The notes under the pieces were generated by a model that saw only the letters and a program-made list of their open reading frames with translations, made no database searches and had not been told where the DNA came from. Source: an uncultured Ruminococcus sp. (GTDB lineage Bacteria > Bacillota > Clostridia > Oscillospirales > Ruminococcaceae). From it: a stretch of DNA of 17,828 nt. The position numbers and the translations under genes are program-made. This document shows, one piece after another, positions 14,934 through 17,828 of the stretch; within the stretch, counting starts at the first letter, position 1; each line of letters begins with the position of its first letter. The DNA lies in NCBI GenBank assembly GCA_937902395.1, contig CALGTV010000124.1, positions 1-17,828 on the forward strand. Reading direction: 5' to 3'.

Positions 14934-15992
14934 TTGGAAAGAAATCTTATGAAGGGCAATGAAGCTCTTGCTGAGGCCGCTATCAGAGCAGGCTGTAAGT
15001 GCTTCTTCGGCTACCCTATCACTCCCCAGACTGAGCTTGCCGCTTATATGGCTAAGCGTATGAATAAGGCAGGCGGCGTATTTTTACAGGCTGAGTCCGA
15101 AATCGCTGCTATAAATATGGTTCTCGGTGCGGCTTCCACAGGTGTCCGCGCTATGACATCATCTTCATCTCCCGGAATCTCCCTTAAGAGCGAGGGTATC
15201 TCATACATTGCAGGTTCTGATGTTCCTGCTGTAATCATCAACGTACAGCGCGGCGGCCCCGGTCTTGGCGGTATCCAGCCCTCACAGGCTGACTACTGGC
15301 AGGCTACAAAGGCTCTCGGTCACGGTGACTTCCACCTTATGATCTTTGCTCCCGCTTCCGTTCAGGAAATGGTAGATATGGTAGTTAAGGCGTTCGATAA
15401 GGCTGACCAGTACAGATGTCCTGCAATGATCCTCGCTGACGGACTTCTCGGTCAGATGATGGAGCCTGTTTCATTCCCCGAAATCAATGCAAATGCTTAT
15501 GATAAGAGCGGCTGGGCTGCTGACGGTCACAAGAATAACCGTGAGCACCATATCATCAACTCTCTCTATCTCAAGCCCGATGAGCTTCAGAAGTCCGTTT
15601 ACGACCGCTTCGAGAGATATGAGCAGATCAAGGCTGAGGAAACTGACGCTGAGCTCTATCTCACCGAGGACTGTGATATTCTTCTCTGCGCTTACGGTGC
15701 TACTGCAAGAGTAGTGAAGTCCGCTGTAAATTCCGCAAGAGAGCTCGGTATCAAGGCAGGTATGTTCCGTCCCAAGACACTCTGGCCTTTCCCTGTAAAG
15801 GAAATCAATGAGGCTGCTAAGAATGCAAAGTGCCTCCTTGATATTGAAATGTCTATGGGTCAGATGATTGATGATGTTAAGCTGGCTATCAACTGCTCAA
15901 AGCCGGTTCACTTCTTTGGCAGAACAGGCGGCGTTATCCCGACTCCTGCTGAAATCCTCGAAGAAATTAAGAAAGTCGGAGGTGCTGAGTAA
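14934..15992 (+). CDS. vorB: 2-oxoacid:ferredoxin oxidoreductase alpha subunit (VorB/KorA type)
   Basis: 352 residues; TTG start with AAAGGAG at 14918-14924. It has the family's N-terminal pyrimidine-binding domain with GNEALAEAAIRAGC and FFGYPITPQTELAAYMA (about 24-40), a Glu-rich AESEIAAINMVLGAA segment and the SSSPGISLKSEGISY loop. INVQRGGPGLG and PSQADYWQA follow. The C-terminal part carries the domain with GATARVVKSAV and FRPKTLWPFP. Family members decarboxylate a 2-oxoacid to an acyl-CoA and reduce ferredoxin. This length and these motifs agree with the proteins named 3-methyl-2-oxobutanoate dehydrogenase VorB, but substrate choice (branched-chain 2-oxoacid or 2-oxoglutarate) cannot be decided from sequence alone. 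Its stop overlaps the beta-subunit start. Confidence 0.92.
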   Translation: MERNLMKGNEALAEAAIRAGCKCFFGYPITPQTELAAYMAKRMNKAGGVFLQAESEIAAINMVLGAASTGVRAMTSSSSPGISLKSEGISYIAGSDVPAVIINVQRGGPGLGGIQPSQADYWQATKALGHGDFHLMIFAPASVQEMVDMVVKAFDKADQYRCPAMILADGLLGQMMEPVSFPEINANAYDKSGWAADGHKNNREHHIINSLYLKPDELQKSVYDRFERYEQIKAEETDAELYLTEDCDILLCAYGATARVVKSAVNSARELGIKAGMFRPKTLWPFPVKEINEAAKNAKCLLDIEMSMGQMIDDVKLAINCSKPVHFFGRTGGVIPTPAEILEEIKKVGGAE

Positions 15993-16747
15993 TGGCTGTT
16001 GTATTTGAAAGACCTAAGGCTCTTCTTGATGTGCCTTTCCACTATTGCCCCGGATGTACTCACGGTATAGTTCACAGACTGGTTGCTGAAGTTCTTGACG
16101 AAATGGGTATCGAAGGCGAGACTGTCGGCGTATGTCCCGTTGGATGTTCCGTTATGGCTTACGATTATTTCGGCTGCGATATGATCGAGGCTCCGCACGG
16201 ACGTGCTCCGGCTGTTGCTACCGGCGTTAAGAGAACAAATCCTGATAAGTTCGTATTTACATATCAGGGCGACGGAGATCTTGCTGCTATCGGTACGGCA
16301 GAAACTGTTCATTCCGCTACAAGAGGCGAGAATATCGTTGTTATCTTCATCAATAATACTATCTACGGCATGACAGGCGGTCAGATGGCTCCTACAACTC
16401 TGCCGGGACAGGTTACACAGACAACTCCTTTCGGACGTGACCCTCAGCTTGCCGGATATCCCGTAAGAGTATGCGAAATGCTTTCAACTCTCACAGGAAC
16501 AGCTTATGCAGAGCGTGTTGCTGTTGACAGCGTTCCCCATATCCGTGAGGCTAAAAAGGCTATCAGAAAGGCTTTTGAAACTCAGAAGAACAAGAAGGGC
16601 TTCTCTATCGTTGAGGTTCTCTCTACTTGTCCCACAAACTGGGGACTTACTCCTGTTGAGGCGTTAAAGAGACTTCAGGATGAAATGATTCCTTACTATC
16701 CCCTTGGCGTATACAAGGATACAACAGCAGAGGAGGGCAACAAGTAA
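15992..16747 (+). CDS. 2-oxoacid:ferredoxin oxidoreductase beta subunit (TPP-binding)
   Basis: 251 residues; ATG overlaps the alpha stop (TAATG), with GGAGG about 9 nt upstream. The N-terminus has CPGCTHG at residues 19-25 and VGVCPVGCS at 46-54, giving conserved Cys pairs. The thiamine pyrophosphate motif runs from G93-D94-G95-D96 to N121-N122, the usual GDG...NN spacing, followed by IYGMTGGQMAPTT, the Mg-TPP binding loop typical of this subunit. It forms the active site together with the alpha subunit. The tail after about residue 205 follows the KorB/VorA type. The gene is translationally coupled on both sides, consistent with fixed subunit stoichiometry. Confidence 0.94.
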   Translation: MAVVFERPKALLDVPFHYCPGCTHGIVHRLVAEVLDEMGIEGETVGVCPVGCSVMAYDYFGCDMIEAPHGRAPAVATGVKRTNPDKFVFTYQGDGDLAAIGTAETVHSATRGENIVVIFINNTIYGMTGGQMAPTTLPGQVTQTTPFGRDPQLAGYPVRVCEMLSTLTGTAYAERVAVDSVPHIREAKKAIRKAFETQKNKKGFSIVEVLSTCPTNWGLTPVEALKRLQDEMIPYYPLGVYKDTTAEEGNK

Positions 16748-17280
16748 TGGCTACAACTGAAATTCTTCTCGCAGGCTTCGGCGGACAGGGCGTTCTGTTC
16801 GCAGGAAAGATTCTTGCATACTGCGGTCTTATGGACAGCAAGGAACTTTCATGGCTTCCTTCATACGGTCCGGAAATGAGAGGCGGTACAGCTAACTGTT
16901 CCGTATGTATCTCAGATGAGCCTATCGGTTCTCCGCTTGTACTCACTCCCGATATCCTTATCGCTATGAATCAGCCTTCATTCGACAAGTTCATTGCAGA
17001 TGTAAGGCCCGGCGGAAAGGTGTTCTATGACAGCACTCTTATCGAGGCTGACTGCTCAAGAACTGACATCGAAATTTTCCCTGTTGCTTCTTCACAGCTC
17101 GCTGATGATAACGCTCTCAAGGGCGGTTCAAATATCATTCTTCTCGGCAAGGTTATCAAGGAAACAGGCGTGTTCTCTCTCGAGACAATGAAAAAGGCTA
17201 TTGAAAAGGTTGTTCCTCCTTCAAAGGCTCAGCTTATTCCTAATAACTTCAAGGCTATTGAAATTGGTATGAATTCCTGA
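16747..17280 (+). CDS. 2-oxoacid:ferredoxin oxidoreductase gamma subunit
   Basis: 177 residues; ATG shares a base with the beta stop (TAATG). The signature GFGGQGVLFAGKIL is at about residues 10-23 and SYGPEMRGGTANC at about 39-51. These are the standard motifs of the gamma domain, which binds CoA-side elements and bridges alpha and beta. The C-terminal region (LLGKVIKETG, about 133-142) is complete, and the length is as expected for a separate gamma subunit. It is the last gene of the operon; a strong terminator begins 7 bases after the stop. Confidence 0.93.
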   Translation: MATTEILLAGFGGQGVLFAGKILAYCGLMDSKELSWLPSYGPEMRGGTANCSVCISDEPIGSPLVLTPDILIAMNQPSFDKFIADVRPGGKVFYDSTLIEADCSRTDIEIFPVASSQLADDNALKGGSNIILLGKVIKETGVFSLETMKKAIEKVVPPSKAQLIPNNFKAIEIGMNS

Positions 17281-17286
17281 TATAAC

Positions 17287-17315
17287 AAAAAGCTCCCTTT
17301 TTCGGGAGCTTTTTT
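17287..17315 (+). terminator. Rho-independent terminator of the oxidoreductase operon
   Basis: AAAAAGCTCCC pairs with GGGAGCTTTTT around a six-base TTTTTC loop, with the T-run ending at 17315. This is a textbook intrinsic terminator directly after the gamma-subunit gene. The A-run on the 5' side also makes it potentially bidirectional. Confidence 0.93.
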
Positions 17316-17319
17316 AATG

Positions 17320-17340
17320 CGTAATTCGTAATTCGTAATT
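17320..17340. repeat. Three tandem copies of the heptamer CGTAATT
   Basis: CGTAATT occurs three times head to tail directly after the terminator. It marks the left end of the repeat-rich block that fills the rest of the window. Confidence 0.8.
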
Positions 17341-17430
17341 TTGGTGTCGGCATTCGCCGACGGATTGAAGATTGTTTTGATGACGATTTGTAGGGACGAC
17401 CATTGGTCGTTCGTGATGATTCATCGGGAA

Positions 17431-17463
17431 TTATGTGGGACGGCGTCTCGACGTCCCACATAA
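17431..17463. repeat. 12-bp perfect inverted repeat
   Basis: TTATGTGGGACG (17431-17442) and CGTCCCACATAA (17452-17463) are perfect inverted arms around a nine-base loop. No T-run follows on the plus strand, so it is not a clear terminator. It would form a stable hairpin in RNA or a cruciform in DNA. Confidence 0.8.
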
Positions 17464-17467
17464 TGTG

Positions 17468-17571
17468 AAAATGACCGGTATAAAATTTGTTCCCACGAGC
17501 GAATGGCGAGTTCAGCAACGCACATGGAACGTGATTCGGGGGCACTGATGGTGCCTTTGATTTCTATCGTA
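17468..17571 (+). repeat. Direct repeat, copy 1
   Basis: This copy starts AAAATGACCGGTATAAAATT and ends TGATTTCTATCGTA-like sequence at 17571. It matches 17704-17828 with only a few substitutions and lacks a 21-base segment found in copy 2. It contains the small stem GGCAC/GTGCC (17541-17555). Confidence 0.85.
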
Positions 17572-17703
17572 TGCGAAAGCAGACTGCCGCTTTGTACAGA
17601 GTGAGTGCGTTTACGCACGAAAACGTGAACAGGGTGCAGCGTCACGCTGCCATGGGAACGTGGAACGAGGGCACCGCTGGTGCCGGTGCAGCGTCACGCA
17701 GTT

Positions 17704-17828
17704 AAAATGAACGGTATAAAATTTGTCCCCACGAGCGAATGGCAAGTTCAGCAACGTACAGAGAAATGTGCGGAACGCACATGGAACGTGATTCGGGGGC
17801 ACTGATGGTGCCTTTGATTTCTATCGTA
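17704..17828 (+). repeat. Direct repeat, copy 2, with 21-base insertion; runs to window edge
   Basis: This copy matches copy 1 from AAAATGAACGG (17704) to GCAACG (17756). It then has 21 extra bases (17757-17777), and matches again exactly from CACATGGAACG (17778) to the last base of the window. A diverged third relative of the GGAACGTG...GGTGCC part lies at about 17652-17684. The true right end of the repeat is outside the window. Confidence 0.85.

Larger units (their letters stand above)
17316..17828. other. Non-coding mosaic repeat block
   Basis: This 513-base stretch has no credible gene. Besides the heptamers it contains many short perfect palindromes: GTCGGC/GCCGAC (17346-17361), ACGACC/GGTCGT (17396-17410), a 12-bp inverted repeat (17431-17463), GTGCGT/ACGCAC (17605-17618), GCAGCG/CGCTGC (17636-17650) and GGCACC/GGTGCC (17670-17684). 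GGTGCAGCGTCACGC occurs twice (17633-17647 and 17685-17699). A long direct repeat is listed separately. The GC content is clearly above that of the other intergenic regions. The block probably belongs to a dispersed intergenic repeat family and continues beyond the window. Confidence 0.7.

Noticed and set aside
17255..17802. Two minus-strand open frames that both begin MPPNHVPCA
   Set aside because: The shared start comes from the two direct repeats; the frames diverge after it, cross palindromes and a terminator, and lack ribosome sites.
17316..17828. Insertion sequence
   Set aside because: No transposase fragment or clear terminal inverted repeats are visible; a non-coding dispersed repeat fits better.

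Overview
The window looks like the chromosome of a gut or rumen Ruminococcus-type member of the Oscillospiraceae (Clostridia). The evidence is a secreted protein with a C-terminal type I dockerin and Thr-rich linkers, AT-rich intergenic DNA with strong sigma-A type promoters, consensus Shine-Dalgarno sites, five likely TTG starts, and a ferredoxin-linked 2-oxoacid oxidoreductase typical of strict anaerobes. The genus call is inference from gene content.

Layout. (1) Positions 1-52 hold the 5' part of a tRNA-Gly(TCC) on the minus strand, cut by the window edge, with its own consensus promoter. (2) Positions 303-7922 hold a plus-strand operon: promoter, long AT-rich leader, two sugar-type (CUT1) ABC permeases, a HlyD/MacA-like adaptor, a two-TM protein carrying a MacB-like extracellular core domain, and an 807-residue lipoprotein that joins a beta-rich N-terminal half to a family 1 solute-binding protein. 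No ATPase is present; a shared MsmX-type ATPase elsewhere would be expected. (3) The 3' flank of this operon (7923-8175) has a 13-bp-period tandem array, a hairpin and a good intrinsic terminator. It also has a perfect Shine-Dalgarno site pointing the other way.

(4) Positions 8229-10054 hold a two-gene minus-strand operon: a radical SAM/SPASM enzyme, then, overlapping by ATGA, a secreted protein with repeated LxGTYTT and MPPDxYIE motifs, Thr-rich linkers and a dockerin. This is the best candidate for an undescribed system: a peptide-modifying enzyme whose likely substrate is exported and displayed through a dockerin. (5) From a matching divergent promoter, 10285-13800 encodes a large YfhO-family membrane protein with an EF-hand-bearing insertion and a Lys/Asn-rich tail.

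(6) Positions 13954-17315 hold a complete operon: promoter, a P-loop NTPase, then the delta (ferredoxin), alpha, beta and gamma subunits of a 2-oxoacid:ferredoxin oxidoreductase, ending in a strong terminator. (7) Positions 17316-17828 are non-coding and built of direct repeats and palindromes, probably a mosaic intergenic repeat that continues past the window.
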